Of a stretch of 64,000 nt of DNA, positions 42,688 to 51,226 are shown piece after piece (the first letter of the stretch is position 1; the number at the start of each line of letters is the position of its first letter). The stretch is from Streptomyces brevispora. Lineage in GTDB: Bacteria > Actinomycetota > Actinomycetes > Streptomycetales > Streptomycetaceae. The position numbers were made by a program, and so were the translations under genes. Location: the NCBI RefSeq assembly GCF_007829885.1, contig NZ_VIWW01000001.1, forward strand, positions 4,092,001 to 4,156,000. Direction: 5' to 3'. A model generated the notes under the pieces. That model was not told the origin of the DNA. It ran no database searches and was given only the letters and a program-made list of their open reading frames with translations.

Positions 42688-42705
42688 ATGCTGGAAGGAC
42701 ACCGT

Positions 42706-43419
42706 GTGAGCCGGATCTCGGTCCGGGGGTTCGCTGTGGCATCTGCCACAGCGGTAACCACCGTAGGCGCCGTCGTAGGAGTTGCGGCGGGCAGCACCCC
42801 TGCTGTCGACGACAACAACTTCGAGGCCACCGCAGCCGACACCACGCTGCTCGCTGACATCCCCGCGGGCCAGCAGGCCCAGGTGCAGACCGCTTCGCTG
42901 ACGCAGCAGGCCGACGCCCAGGCGTCCGCGGCCGATGCGACGGCGAAGAAGTCCGCGGAGGAATCGGCCCGCATCCAGGCCGCCAAGGACGCCAAGACCA
43001 AGAAGCAGGCGGCCGAGGACCAGCTGGCGAAGGAGCGGAAGGCCGAGCAGGACAAGAAGGACGCTGCCGAACGCGCCAGCCGTTCCGAGGTCCGCAGCGC
43101 CTCCGCGTTCGCCACTCAGGGCTCGTACTCCGTCGCCGAGGTTCAGGCGATGGCGCGTCAGATGATTCCTGGCGACCAGTTCCAGTGCTTCAGCAACATC
43201 GTGAACCACGAGTCCACCTGGAACTACCGGGCGAGCAACCCGTCCTCCGGTGCCTACGGCCTCGTCCAGGCACTGCCCGGCTCCAAGATGGCGTCCGCCG
43301 GTGCCGACTGGCAGACGAACCCGGCTACCCAGATCAAGTGGGGCCTCAGCTACATGGACGGCCGCTACGGCAGCCCGTGCGGTGCCTGGTCCTTCTGGCA
43401 GGCCAACCACTGGTACTAG
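42706..43419 (+). CDS. Secreted SLT-like cell-wall protein
   Basis: A 237-residue exported protein. Signal peptide (about 1-32), a coiled-coil Ala/Lys/Glu/Gln-rich region (about 50-140; KKSAEESARIQAAKDAKTKK) and a C-terminal lysozyme-like/SLT domain (about 150-237) with CFSNIVNHESTWNYRA (catalytic Glu), SSGAYGLVQALPGSKM and GRYGSPCGAW. It resembles Streptomyces transglycosylase-like proteins acting on peptidoglycan. GGAAGGA lies 6 nt before GTG 42706, preferred over ATG 42688. Confidence 0.88.
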   Translation: MSRISVRGFAVASATAVTTVGAVVGVAAGSTPAVDDNNFEATAADTTLLADIPAGQQAQVQTASLTQQADAQASAADATAKKSAEESARIQAAKDAKTKKQAAEDQLAKERKAEQDKKDAAERASRSEVRSASAFATQGSYSVAEVQAMARQMIPGDQFQCFSNIVNHESTWNYRASNPSSGAYGLVQALPGSKMASAGADWQTNPATQIKWGLSYMDGRYGSPCGAWSFWQANHWY

Positions 43420-43448
43420 AACCTTCCGAGGTTCGGTTCTCAACCTCA

Positions 43449-43483
43449 CGAAGCCCCTCGCCGTCCTACGGTGAGGGGCTTCG
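43449..43483 (+). terminator. Terminator of the SLT-like gene
   Basis: 16-bp stem with one G-T pair (43449-43464 with 43468-43483), 3-nt loop, 30 nt after the stop. Confidence 0.78.
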
Positions 43484-43555
43484 CGCATGTACGGTCGTGC
43501 GGGACCGCTTCCGGGGGGAGCGGTGGGGAGAGTGGACGGGGGTAGAGGAACCGTT

Positions 43556-44971
43556 ATGTCGAAACTGCCGGGATGGCTCGGACAGCTGGGTGCCGAACTG
43601 ACCAAAATGGGTGAGCGCCTGGAGGAACTCCGCGTCGAGGCGGACGACGAGGACGACCGGGCGGTGCACGAGGGTGCGCCGGTGACGGCCGACGCGGTGC
43701 CGGGGGCCGGGTCCGCGAAGGGCGCCGCCGCCGACCATGTGCCGCCACCGCCCGCGTACGCGCCCTCGGTCGCCGCGCGCCCCGATCCGGTCGCGGCGAT
43801 CCCCTGGGGGATGCGGGTCGCCGCCGAGGCCGGCTGGCGGCTGCTCGTGCTCGCGGGCACCCTCTGGGTGCTGATGCGGGTCATCAGCGCGGTGCAGCTG
43901 GTGGTGCTGGCCTTCGTCGCCGCACTCTTCGTCACCGCGATGCTCCAGCCGACGGTCGCCCGGCTGAAGGGGTACGGACTGCCGCGTGGACTGGCCACCG
44001 CGGTCACCGCGGTCCTGGGCTTCGTGATCATGGGCCTGGTCGGCTGGTTCGTGGTCTGGCAGGTGATGGACAACATCGACACCCTCTCCGACAAGGTGCG
44101 CACGGGTATCGACGACCTGAAGAACTGGCTGCTGGACAGCCCGCTCCATGTCACCGACCAGCAGATCAACGACGTCGCGAAGAACCTCAGCGACACCGTC
44201 GGCACCAACACCGAGGCGATAACGTCCGCCGGACTCCAGGGCGTCACGGTGATGGTGGAGCTCCTCACCGGGATGCTCCTGGCGATGTTCTCCACGCTGT
44301 TCCTGCTGTACGACGGCAAGCGCATCTGGCACTGGGTGCTGAAGCTCGTGCCCGCCCAGGCGCGGCCGGGTGTCGCCGGTGCCGGTCCGCGCGCCTGGCG
44401 GACGCTGACCGCCTATGTGCGGGGCACGGTCATAGTCGCGATGATCGACGCGATCTTCATCGGGCTCGGGATCTACTTCCTCAATGTGCCGATGGCCGTA
44501 CCGCTGGCCGTCTTCATCTTCCTCTTCGCCTTCATCCCGCTCGTCGGAGCGGTGGTCTCCGGCGCACTGGCCGTGGTGGTCGCGCTGGTCACCGAGGGCG
44601 TGTTCACGGCACTGATGGTGCTGGTGGTGGTGCTGGCGGTGCAGCAGATCGAGGGCCACGTCCTGCAGCCGTTCATCCTGGGCCGCGCGGTGCGGGTGCA
44701 TCCGCTGGCCGTGGTGCTCTCGGTCGCCGCGGGCGGCATGATCGCGGGCATCGGGGGTGCGGTCGTCGCGGTGCCGCTGGTCGCGGTGACCAATACCGTG
44801 GTCGGCTATCTGCGGTCGTACGGGCAGGAGGAGTCCCGGCGCCACTCGCCGCCACCGCACGGCTCGACCGCACTGGACACGGCGCCGACCCCGGCACCCG
44901 GATCGCCGCCGGAGGACATCGACGACGGCAGCGACGACGAGCCGGTGGACCACGCGCCGAAGAAGATCTGA
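43556..44971 (+). CDS. AI-2E family transporter (PerM/YhhT-type)
   Basis: A 471-residue membrane protein with eight predicted helices (about 85-430). Characteristic segments are IDAIFIGLGIYFLNVP, FLFAFIPLVGAVVSGALAV, QQIEGHVLQPFILGRAVRVHPLAVVLSVAAGG. Such proteins include TqsA but also ion/H+ antiporters, so the substrate is open. The N-terminal 75 residues are acidic and disordered, and the tail is Pro/Asp-rich. ATG 43556 follows AGAGGA. Confidence 0.9.
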   Translation: MSKLPGWLGQLGAELTKMGERLEELRVEADDEDDRAVHEGAPVTADAVPGAGSAKGAAADHVPPPPAYAPSVAARPDPVAAIPWGMRVAAEAGWRLLVLAGTLWVLMRVISAVQLVVLAFVAALFVTAMLQPTVARLKGYGLPRGLATAVTAVLGFVIMGLVGWFVVWQVMDNIDTLSDKVRTGIDDLKNWLLDSPLHVTDQQINDVAKNLSDTVGTNTEAITSAGLQGVTVMVELLTGMLLAMFSTLFLLYDGKRIWHWVLKLVPAQARPGVAGAGPRAWRTLTAYVRGTVIVAMIDAIFIGLGIYFLNVPMAVPLAVFIFLFAFIPLVGAVVSGALAVVVALVTEGVFTALMVLVVVLAVQQIEGHVLQPFILGRAVRVHPLAVVLSVAAGGMIAGIGGAVVAVPLVAVTNTVVGYLRSYGQEESRRHSPPPHGSTALDTAPTPAPGSPPEDIDDGSDDEPVDHAPKKI

Positions 44972-44982
44972 GCGGGCACGAA

Positions 44983-45024
44983 AGAAGGGCCCCGAGGACG
45001 GTCGGTCGTCCTCGGGGCCCTTCT
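44983..45024. terminator. Bidirectional terminator
   Basis: Perfect 17-bp stem (44983-44999 with 45008-45024) around an 8-nt loop, between the convergent transporter and ahpD genes. Confidence 0.88.
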
Positions 45025-45045
45025 CGTTCATGGGTACTGCGGGTG

Positions 45046-45579
45046 CTACTCGGCGAGAACGGCCTCGGCTTCGAGGGTCACGCCGACCGCCTGGATCACC
45101 GAGGCAATCTTGACGGCTTCCTGAATGGTCTCACGGTCCACGCCGGCCGCGCGCAGCACCTGCTCGTGGGAGTCCAGGCACTGGCCGCAGCCGTTGATCG
45201 CGGAGACGGCGAGCGACCACAGCTCGAAGTCGACCTTCTCCACGCCCGGCTTGCCGATCACGTTCATCCGCAGGCCCGCACGGAGCGTCCCGTACTCGGG
45301 GTCCGACAGCAGGTGCCGGGTCCGGTAGAAGACGTTGTTCATCGCCATGATGGCGGCGGCCGACTTCGCGGCGGTGTACGCCTCCGCGGAGAGGTTGGCC
45401 TTCGCCTCCGGCTCCAGCTCGCGCAGCACCTTCGGCGAGCGCGAGGCGATCGCGCAGGCGAGGACGGTGCCCCAGAGCTGCTGCTGCGGCAGTTCGCTGT
45501 TCCCGATGACCGAACCGAGGTTCAGCTTCAGGTCCTTGGCGAAGTCCGGAACGGCGGCCTTCAGTTCGTCGAGTGCCAT
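45046..45579 (-). CDS. ahpD: Alkyl hydroperoxidase AhpD
   Basis: A 177-residue all-helical CMD-fold protein that relays reducing power to AhpC and has peroxidase activity of its own. The active site reads INGCGQCLDSHE: Cys131, Cys134 and His138, with Glu119 upstream completing the proton relay. It lies 12 nt after ahpC and is co-transcribed with it. Together with the divergent oxyR it forms the actinobacterial ahpCD-oxyR locus, induced by peroxide. Confidence 0.97.
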   Translation of the reverse strand: MALDELKAAVPDFAKDLKLNLGSVIGNSELPQQQLWGTVLACAIASRSPKVLRELEPEAKANLSAEAYTAAKSAAAIMAMNNVFYRTRHLLSDPEYGTLRAGLRMNVIGKPGVEKVDFELWSLAVSAINGCGQCLDSHEQVLRAAGVDRETIQEAVKIASVIQAVGVTLEAEAVLAE

Positions 45580-45591
45580 GTCTGTGTCAGC

Positions 45592-46146
45592 TCACTCGCC
45601 CGAGAGGAGCGCGACCGGGTCCAGGGTCGTCTCGCCCTTGGTCCAGTTGCAGGGGCAGAGCTCGTCGGTCTGCAGGGCGTCGAGGACCCGCAGGACCTCC
45701 TTGGGGTTACGGCCCACGGAACCGGCGGTCACCATCGTGAACTGGATCTCGTTGTTCTGGTCGACGATGAAGACGGCGCGCTGCGCGAAGCCGTCCTCGC
45801 CCTCGATGCCGAGGTCACGCATGAGCTCGTGCTTGGAGTCGGCCAGCATCGGGAACGGCAGGTCGGTCAGGTCCGGGTGGTCCTTGCGCCAGGCGTGGTG
45901 CACGAACTCGGAGTCACCGGAGAAGCCGAGGATCTGGGCGTCGCGGTCGGCGAACTCCTCGTTCAGCTTGCCGAAGGCGGCGATCTCGGTGGGGCACACG
46001 AAGGTGAAGTCCTTCGGCCACGCGAAGACGATCTTCCACTGGCCCTCGTAGGTCTTGTGGTTGATCTGCTCGAACTCCTTGCCGCTCTCCAGCGAAACAC
46101 AAGCAGTCAGGTCGAACTCGGGGAACTTGTCACCGACAGTGAGCAC
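45592..46146 (-). CDS. ahpC: Alkyl hydroperoxide reductase AhpC (2-Cys peroxiredoxin)
   Basis: A 184-residue peroxiredoxin. The peroxidatic Cys51 lies in DFTFVCPTE, and the resolving Cys in ELCPCNW near 164-166. It reduces organic peroxides and H2O2 and is itself reduced through AhpD. GTG start with AAGGAG about 9 nt upstream. Divergent from oxyR. Confidence 0.97.
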   Translation of the reverse strand: MLTVGDKFPEFDLTACVSLESGKEFEQINHKTYEGQWKIVFAWPKDFTFVCPTEIAAFGKLNEEFADRDAQILGFSGDSEFVHHAWRKDHPDLTDLPFPMLADSKHELMRDLGIEGEDGFAQRAVFIVDQNNEIQFTMVTAGSVGRNPKEVLRVLDALQTDELCPCNWTKGETTLDPVALLSGE

Positions 46147-46278
46147 GCGCTCTCCTTGCAGCGTAGGAATTCCCTTTTTGGGGGAGTTCCTGAGGGTTGG
46201 ACGGTTCCCACCATGGCACAGAGTGCATTGATCGCGGAAATAGCTACACTCGGTCGTGATGATCGGAGGTGCCTATCA
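46147..46278. promoter_or_regulatory. Divergent ahpC/oxyR control region
   Basis: A 132-nt region including GGAATTCCCTTTTTGGGGGAG and ATAGCTACACT (46240-46250), the latter with TACACT as a likely oxyR -10. An OxyR-bound site is expected here from other Streptomyces, but I cannot place its boundaries by eye. Confidence 0.6.
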
Positions 46279-47244
46279 GTGGCGCAGGCGAACCAGGGCA
46301 ACCGGCCCAAACAGCCCAGCCTCTCTCAGCTGCGCGCCTTCGCGGCGGTGGCGGAACATCTGCACTTCCGGGACGCGGCGGCGGCCATCGGGATGAGTCA
46401 GCCCGCACTCTCCGGAGCCGTTTCGGCGCTGGAGGAGTCACTGGGTGTCCAGCTCATCGAGCGCACGACGCGCAAGGTACTGCTCTCGCCCGCCGGAGAG
46501 CGGCTCGCGGTGCGGGCCCGCGCCGTGCTGGAGGCCGTCGGTGAGCTGATGGAGGAGGCCGAAGCGGTGCGGGCGCCCTTCACCGGGGTGCTCAGGCTCG
46601 GCGTGATCCCGACCGTCGCCCCGTACCTGCTGCCGACCGTGCTGCGACTGGTCCATGAGCGCTACCCGGACCTCGACCTCCAGGTGCACGAGGAACAGAC
46701 CTCCTCGCTGCTGGAGGGGCTGGCCGCGGGGCGGCTCGATCTGCTGCTGCTCGCGGTGCCCCTCGGGGTGCCCGGGGTGACCGAACTCCCGCTCTTCGAG
46801 GAGGACTTCGTGCTGGTCATGGAGCGCAGCCACTGGCTCGGCGGACGGGCCGACATCCCGCGCGAGGCGCTGCGGGAGCTGCCGCTGCTGCTGCTCGACG
46901 AGGGGCACTGCCTGCGCGACCAGGCGCTCGACATCTGCCGGGAGGCGGGCCGTACCGAGGGCGCGCCCGTCACCACGACCGCGGCCGGGCTCTCCACCCT
47001 GGTGCAGCTCGTGGCCGGCGGGCTCGGGGTGACGCTGCTGCCGCGCACCGCGGTGACGGTCGAGACCGCCCGCAACGAGGCGCTGACCACCGGGTACTTC
47101 GCGGATCCGGCACCCGCCCGGCGGGTCGCGCTCGGGATGCGGACGGGGGCGGCCCGGCACGAGGAGTTCGAGGAGTTCGCGGCGGCGCTGCGCGGGGCGA
47201 TGACGACGCTGCCGGTACGGGTGGCGACGGCCGGCCGGACCTGA
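46279..47244 (+). CDS. oxyR: OxyR, LysR-type peroxide-sensing activator
   Basis: A 321-residue LysR-type regulator. N-terminal HTH (about 14-75; LSQLRAFAAVAEHLHFRDAA) and effector domain (about 100-310). The redox pair is fully conserved: DEGHCLRDQALDIC gives Cys211 and Cys220, spaced like E. coli Cys199 and Cys208. Oxidation to the disulfide should switch on the divergent ahpC-ahpD. GTG 46279 with GGAGG 9 nt upstream. Confidence 0.95.
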   Translation: MAQANQGNRPKQPSLSQLRAFAAVAEHLHFRDAAAAIGMSQPALSGAVSALEESLGVQLIERTTRKVLLSPAGERLAVRARAVLEAVGELMEEAEAVRAPFTGVLRLGVIPTVAPYLLPTVLRLVHERYPDLDLQVHEEQTSSLLEGLAAGRLDLLLLAVPLGVPGVTELPLFEEDFVLVMERSHWLGGRADIPREALRELPLLLLDEGHCLRDQALDICREAGRTEGAPVTTTAAGLSTLVQLVAGGLGVTLLPRTAVTVETARNEALTTGYFADPAPARRVALGMRTGAARHEEFEEFAAALRGAMTTLPVRVATAGRT

Positions 47245-47271
47245 TCACGGGCCCGGCCGGCCGTCAGGGCG

Positions 47272-49668
47272 CTACTCGCTGCGCAGCCCGTCGGGGCGCA
47301 TCATGCGCCACAGCGGTGGCAGGGAGAGCAGGGTGACCACCAGGATGAGGGCCGCACCCGCGCCCGCCATCGGCAGGAACAGCCACCAGTCGGTCGCTTC
47401 CTTGCCGACCATCCAGCACAGCGTGGCGCCGAGGGCGAGGCCGCCGGCCACCGCCACCACGAGCCCGATGACCACCGGGATCGCGGTCTGCCACAGCACC
47501 GACCAGCCGAGGGTGACCCGGCGGGCGCCGAAGGCGACCAGGACCGACAGCAGCCGCTTGCGCTCGCGCAGCTGCTCCAACTGGGAGACCAGCATGGACG
47601 CGGCGATCAGCAGCAGGGTGGCGGTCGCGCCGACCTGCAGGCCGGTCCGGACGCTCGCGTACTGCCGGTCGCGCTCGACCGCGGCCAGGGCGGACACGCG
47701 CATGCCGGGGTCGAGACGGGCCGCCGTGTTGCGTACGTACTCGGCGGCGTCGGGGACGTGTTCGTCGATGCTGATCTGTGCGATGGTCTCGGCTCCTGGC
47801 AAGGACCGCGCGTCGATCGCCCCCGGCGTGACCATGATGCCCGAGTGTTCCTCGCCGAACGGGTCTGTCCTGCCTCTGACGGTCGGGCTGTCGGCCGGCA
47901 GCGTCCAGTGCAGCGGCTTGCCCCGGCCGTAGGAACCGAACTCGATCACCTTGCCCTTGCGGGCGGTCTGGTCGACCCACCCGGCCTGCCCCTTGTCCCT
48001 GGGGTGGACGACGAAGGTGTCGCCGTCCCGGCAGGACGTGATCCGGGCGAGCTCGCGCAGGGTCGCGCAGTCCCCGACGCTGAACGACGTGGTGGGCTGG
48101 AGGTCGTCGTCGGCGTACTTTCCCGGCTTGGTCGCGTATGCCTCGACCGTGCCGATGACCTTGGCGACACCCTTGGTGGCGCGGAGTTCCTTGATCGTGT
48201 TCAGGGCGGCGTCGCCGCTGACGATCTCGGAGGCGATGTAGATCTGGGCGCGGGACGGGTCCTGGCCGGTGATCTTGTTGAAGTCGTCGTTCATCGCGGC
48301 GAACAGCATCTGCAGGGCCACCGCACCGGCCACGGCGACGGTGACGCCGCTGACCGCGCGGGAGGCAGCCCCGCTGCTCAGCTGGAGCCGGCGGGTGGCC
48401 AGCTGCCAGGGGACCGGGCCGCCGCGCAGCCGTTTCACGCAGGCCTCGACCAGCCAGGGCAGGAGCAGGGCGAGCCCGAGCAGGACCAGCACCGCGCCTA
48501 TGACGATCGGGTACGGGTTGACGGGTCCGTACTCCTCGAACCTGCCGGTGACTCCGAAGACCGCGAGCCCGGCGACCGGCAGCAGCAGCCGCCACCACAG
48601 GCGGCGCTTGCGGCTGCCGCCGTTGCGTACGACACCCAGCGGCTCTATGACCACGGACCGCATCGCGATCAGGGTGACGAGCACCGAGGTGAGCGGCACC
48701 GCGACGGCGATCAGTGCGGCGATCCGGGTGTCCGGGGCCAGGTCGGCGGGGAAGGCGCTGAAGTCCCACACCTCGACGTATCCGACGAAGTGACGTCCCA
48801 CCAGGAAGACGACGAGGCCGATGACGAGGCCGAGGACCGCACCGAACAGGGCCTCGCCGGCTGCGATCCTGTGGGTCATCCGGATGTCCGCACCCACCAG
48901 GCGCAGCGCGGCGAGACGGCGGTCGCGGCGGTCGCCGCCGAAGCGCACGGCGGTGGCGATGAAGATGGCCACGGGGGCCAGCAGCACCACGCAGACCATG
49001 GCGGCCAGCACGACGAGCATCGGCGGCAGTGGGTCGGCAGGTCCGGTGCCGCCGTATCCCGCGATCCGCTGGCCGCCGGCCGCTCCGGTCAGGGTGTCGC
49101 TGCCGGCGTAGAACCACAGCTCGCCGGGGGAGCGCAGGCCCGTGTCCGCGATCGTGCCGGTCACTTCGTACGGCAGCCGCTCCTTGAGCAGCGCGTTCTC
49201 CGGGGAGTCGAGGAGTTTCCCGAGCGCGGGGGAGACCACCATCTCGCCGGGGGCGGGGAGGGTGTCGATGCCCGGGGGGACGACCGGGTGGCCGCCGTCG
49301 GCGCGCATCAGGAAGCCCGTGACGGGGCGGCCGTGGTACGCGGTGCTCGCTTCTATCCGCAGGACCGTGCTGTCCGACTTCTTCGCCGAGGCGCCGGGGA
49401 AGCCGGAGATCTTGGTCACGGAGCGGGACTGGTCCCGGGCGGACCGCTCGTCGAGCGCGTGCGGCACGGAGGAGGCGGTGAGCAGCAGCGCCACACCGAG
49501 TCCCACGCCGACGGCGGTGAGCAGGGTGCGGACCCAGCCCTCGCGGCCGCCGCCGGCGGCGAACCGGATGCCGAGCCCGAGGTCGCGCAGCCAGGGAGCG
49601 GTGCGGGACGGGGCCTGGGCAGGAGGCACCGGTCCGGCCGGGGCCCTCTTCCGGTCGAGCAGGGTCAT
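47272..49668 (-). CDS. FtsX-like ABC transporter permease
   Basis: A 798-residue permease with two FtsX-type cores, each with large extracytoplasmic parts. The first helix begins near residue 40 (VRTLLTAVGVGLGVALLLTA); further helices near 240-440 and 680-790. It belongs to the MacB/LolCDE-like group that moves substrates or signals across the envelope. Its ATG overlaps the ATPase stop (ATGA, 49665-49668). Part of the PadR-ATPase-permease operon; substrate unknown, possibly drug or peptide efflux. Confidence 0.87.
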   Translation of the reverse strand: MTLLDRKRAPAGPVPPAQAPSRTAPWLRDLGLGIRFAAGGGREGWVRTLLTAVGVGLGVALLLTASSVPHALDERSARDQSRSVTKISGFPGASAKKSDSTVLRIEASTAYHGRPVTGFLMRADGGHPVVPPGIDTLPAPGEMVVSPALGKLLDSPENALLKERLPYEVTGTIADTGLRSPGELWFYAGSDTLTGAAGGQRIAGYGGTGPADPLPPMLVVLAAMVCVVLLAPVAIFIATAVRFGGDRRDRRLAALRLVGADIRMTHRIAAGEALFGAVLGLVIGLVVFLVGRHFVGYVEVWDFSAFPADLAPDTRIAALIAVAVPLTSVLVTLIAMRSVVIEPLGVVRNGGSRKRRLWWRLLLPVAGLAVFGVTGRFEEYGPVNPYPIVIGAVLVLLGLALLLPWLVEACVKRLRGGPVPWQLATRRLQLSSGAASRAVSGVTVAVAGAVALQMLFAAMNDDFNKITGQDPSRAQIYIASEIVSGDAALNTIKELRATKGVAKVIGTVEAYATKPGKYADDDLQPTTSFSVGDCATLRELARITSCRDGDTFVVHPRDKGQAGWVDQTARKGKVIEFGSYGRGKPLHWTLPADSPTVRGRTDPFGEEHSGIMVTPGAIDARSLPGAETIAQISIDEHVPDAAEYVRNTAARLDPGMRVSALAAVERDRQYASVRTGLQVGATATLLLIAASMLVSQLEQLRERKRLLSVLVAFGARRVTLGWSVLWQTAIPVVIGLVVAVAGGLALGATLCWMVGKEATDWWLFLPMAGAGAALILVVTLLSLPPLWRMMRPDGLRSE

Positions 49669-50351
49669 ATGGAGTGCTCCAGGTCGCGGGCCCGGCCGTC
49701 GCGCACGGTGACGTCGCGGTCGGAGTAGGCGGCGACACGGGCCTCGTGGGTCACCAGGACCACGGCGACGTTGGCGGACCGGGCCGCCTCGGTGAGCAGC
49801 TGCATGACGCGTTCGCCGTTGAGGGAGTCCAGGGCGCCGGTCGGCTCGTCCGCGAAGATCACCTTCGGGGAGGCGGCCAGTGCGCGGGCCACGGCGACGC
49901 GCTGGCCCTGGCCGCCGGACACCTCGCCGGGACGCTTGGCGCCGAGGTCGTCGACCTCCAGGCGCTCCATCCACTCCAGGGCGGTGCGCTCGGCGGCCTT
50001 GCGCCGGGTGCCGTTCAGCCGGAGCGGCAGGGCCACGTTCTCCACGCAGGTCAGCTCGGGGACGAGCTGGCCGAACTGGAACACGAAGCCGAACTCGCTG
50101 CGGCGCAGGGCGCTGCGCTCGGCGTCGGACATCGCCGACAGCTCCCGGCCGGCGTAGGTGATGGTGCCGGAGTCGGGGGTGATGATCCCGGCGAGGCAGT
50201 GCAGCAGGGTGGACTTGCCGGAGCCGGAGGGGCCCATCACGGCGACGACCTCGCCGGGGTGGACGGAGAACGAGGCGCCGTCGAGCGCGGGTGTCGTCCC
50301 GTACGTCTTGTGCAGGTCGTGGGCTGCGAGCAGCGAACCGGCGGGGGTCAC
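49665..50351 (-). CDS. ABC transporter ATP-binding protein (MacB/LolD-like)
   Basis: A 228-residue ATPase. Walker A GPSGSGKST (about 40-48), Q-loop FVFQFGQL, signature VSGGQGQR, Walker B VIFADEPTGALD and His switch VLVTHEARV. It pairs with the FtsX-like permease. Start overlaps the PadR stop by 4 nt. All motifs intact. Confidence 0.95.
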   Translation of the reverse strand: MTPAGSLLAAHDLHKTYGTTPALDGASFSVHPGEVVAVMGPSGSGKSTLLHCLAGIITPDSGTITYAGRELSAMSDAERSALRRSEFGFVFQFGQLVPELTCVENVALPLRLNGTRRKAAERTALEWMERLEVDDLGAKRPGEVSGGQGQRVAVARALAASPKVIFADEPTGALDSLNGERVMQLLTEAARSANVAVVLVTHEARVAAYSDRDVTVRDGRARDLEHSI

Positions 50352-50872
50352 GGGGCTACCACCTCGGCGAGCTTGTCGAGCCGTGCGGCGGTCAGTTCCA
50401 GCCAGCGCAGATCGGCTTCGAGGTGGAACAGGGCGTGGTCGCAGATCAGCTGGTCGGCGAGGTCGCCCTGGCGCTTGCGGTCGGTGAGGATGCGCATCAG
50501 GCGCAGGTGCTCGGAGCGCTGGGCGTCCAGCACCCCGGCGGCGCTGCGGCCGGTGAGCATCGCCAGGACGACCTTGGTGTAGAGGGTCGACTGGAGATAC
50601 GGCTCCGGCTTCTCGGGCTGCGCCAGCCAGGTGGCGACGTCGCTGATGCCGGCGTCGGTGATGGCGTAGCGCTTGCGCTCGGGACCGCCGTCGGTCTCCA
50701 CGCCGTCGACCTCGACGAGGCCGTTCTTGAGGAGCCGGGACATGGTCGAGTAGACCTGCCCGTAGTGCAGCGGGCGGTCGTGACCGAACTTCTCGTCGAA
50801 CGTCCGCTTGAGGTCGTAGCCGTGGCGGGGGCCGGACTCAAGGAGCCCGAGCAGGGTGTGGCCGATAGACAT
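50348..50872 (-). CDS. PadR-family repressor of the ABC operon
   Basis: A 174-residue PadR regulator. N-terminal winged HTH (about 2-75; GHTLLGLLESGPRHGYDLKRTF, HYGQVYSTMSRLLKNGLVEVDGVE) and a C-terminal helical Vir_act_alpha_C domain (about 85-170). The ATG at 50872 has no SD but lies 6 nt after the TACAGT -10 box, so it is probably leaderless; an ATG 5 codons upstream is an alternative. It probably represses its own operon at the GTGTATACC repeats. Confidence 0.9.
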   Translation of the reverse strand: MSIGHTLLGLLESGPRHGYDLKRTFDEKFGHDRPLHYGQVYSTMSRLLKNGLVEVDGVETDGGPERKRYAITDAGISDVATWLAQPEKPEPYLQSTLYTKVVLAMLTGRSAAGVLDAQRSEHLRLMRILTDRKRQGDLADQLICDHALFHLEADLRWLELTAARLDKLAEVVAP

Positions 50873-50878
50873 GCGGGC

Positions 50879-50912
50879 ACTGTACACGGTGTGTATACCT
50901 CGCGTGTATACC
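50879..50912 (-). promoter_or_regulatory. PadR operon promoter and candidate operator
   Basis: Direct repeat GTGTATACC at 50891-50899 and 50904-50912 and TGTACAC at 50881-50887, overlapping the -10 box TACAGT (50884-50879, minus strand). PadR proteins bind such AT-rich, GTAT/ATAC-containing repeats. Binding is inferred. Confidence 0.6.
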
Positions 50913-50992
50913 GGTCGCTCCGTCGCTCGCGGGCCCGCCCCGCGGCCGGGGAACGCCGGGGAACGGAGTTCCGGGGCGGGTCCTTCGGGCGG

Positions 50993-51226
50993 TCATTCCG
51001 GCTCGGGCGCCCCCGGCGGCCGCCCCCGGCGCCGGATCGGTGCGGCCCCGCCGGGCAGCCGCCCCGCCTCCGCGAGCGCCCGCCGCAGCAGGAACTCGAT
51101 CTGCGCGTTCGCGCTGCGCAGCTCGTCCGACGCCCAGCGTGCCAGTGCGTCGTGTACCGCGGGATCCAGCCGCAGCAGCATCTGCTTGCGCTGCTGCGGC
51201 CTGCGCCGCGGCGTTTCGTCCGTCAC
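50993..51226 (-). CDS. Ribbon-helix-helix (Arc-type) small DNA-binding protein
   Basis: A 77-residue protein with an RHH-like core (about 12-55): KQMLLRLDPAVHDALARWA then SANAQIEFLLRRALAEAG. A basic Arg-rich tail follows. GTG 51226 overlaps the SPFH stop (GTGA), so it is translationally coupled to that gene and conserved next to it in Streptomyces. It may regulate the pair. Confidence 0.78.
   Translation of the reverse strand: MTDETPRRRPQQRKQMLLRLDPAVHDALARWASDELRSANAQIEFLLRRALAEAGRLPGGAAPIRRRGRPPGAPEPE

Noticed and set aside
42315..42705. ydaO-type c-di-AMP riboswitch before the SLT-like gene
   Set aside because: The conserved GGGGAA-type core and paired ends could not be found.
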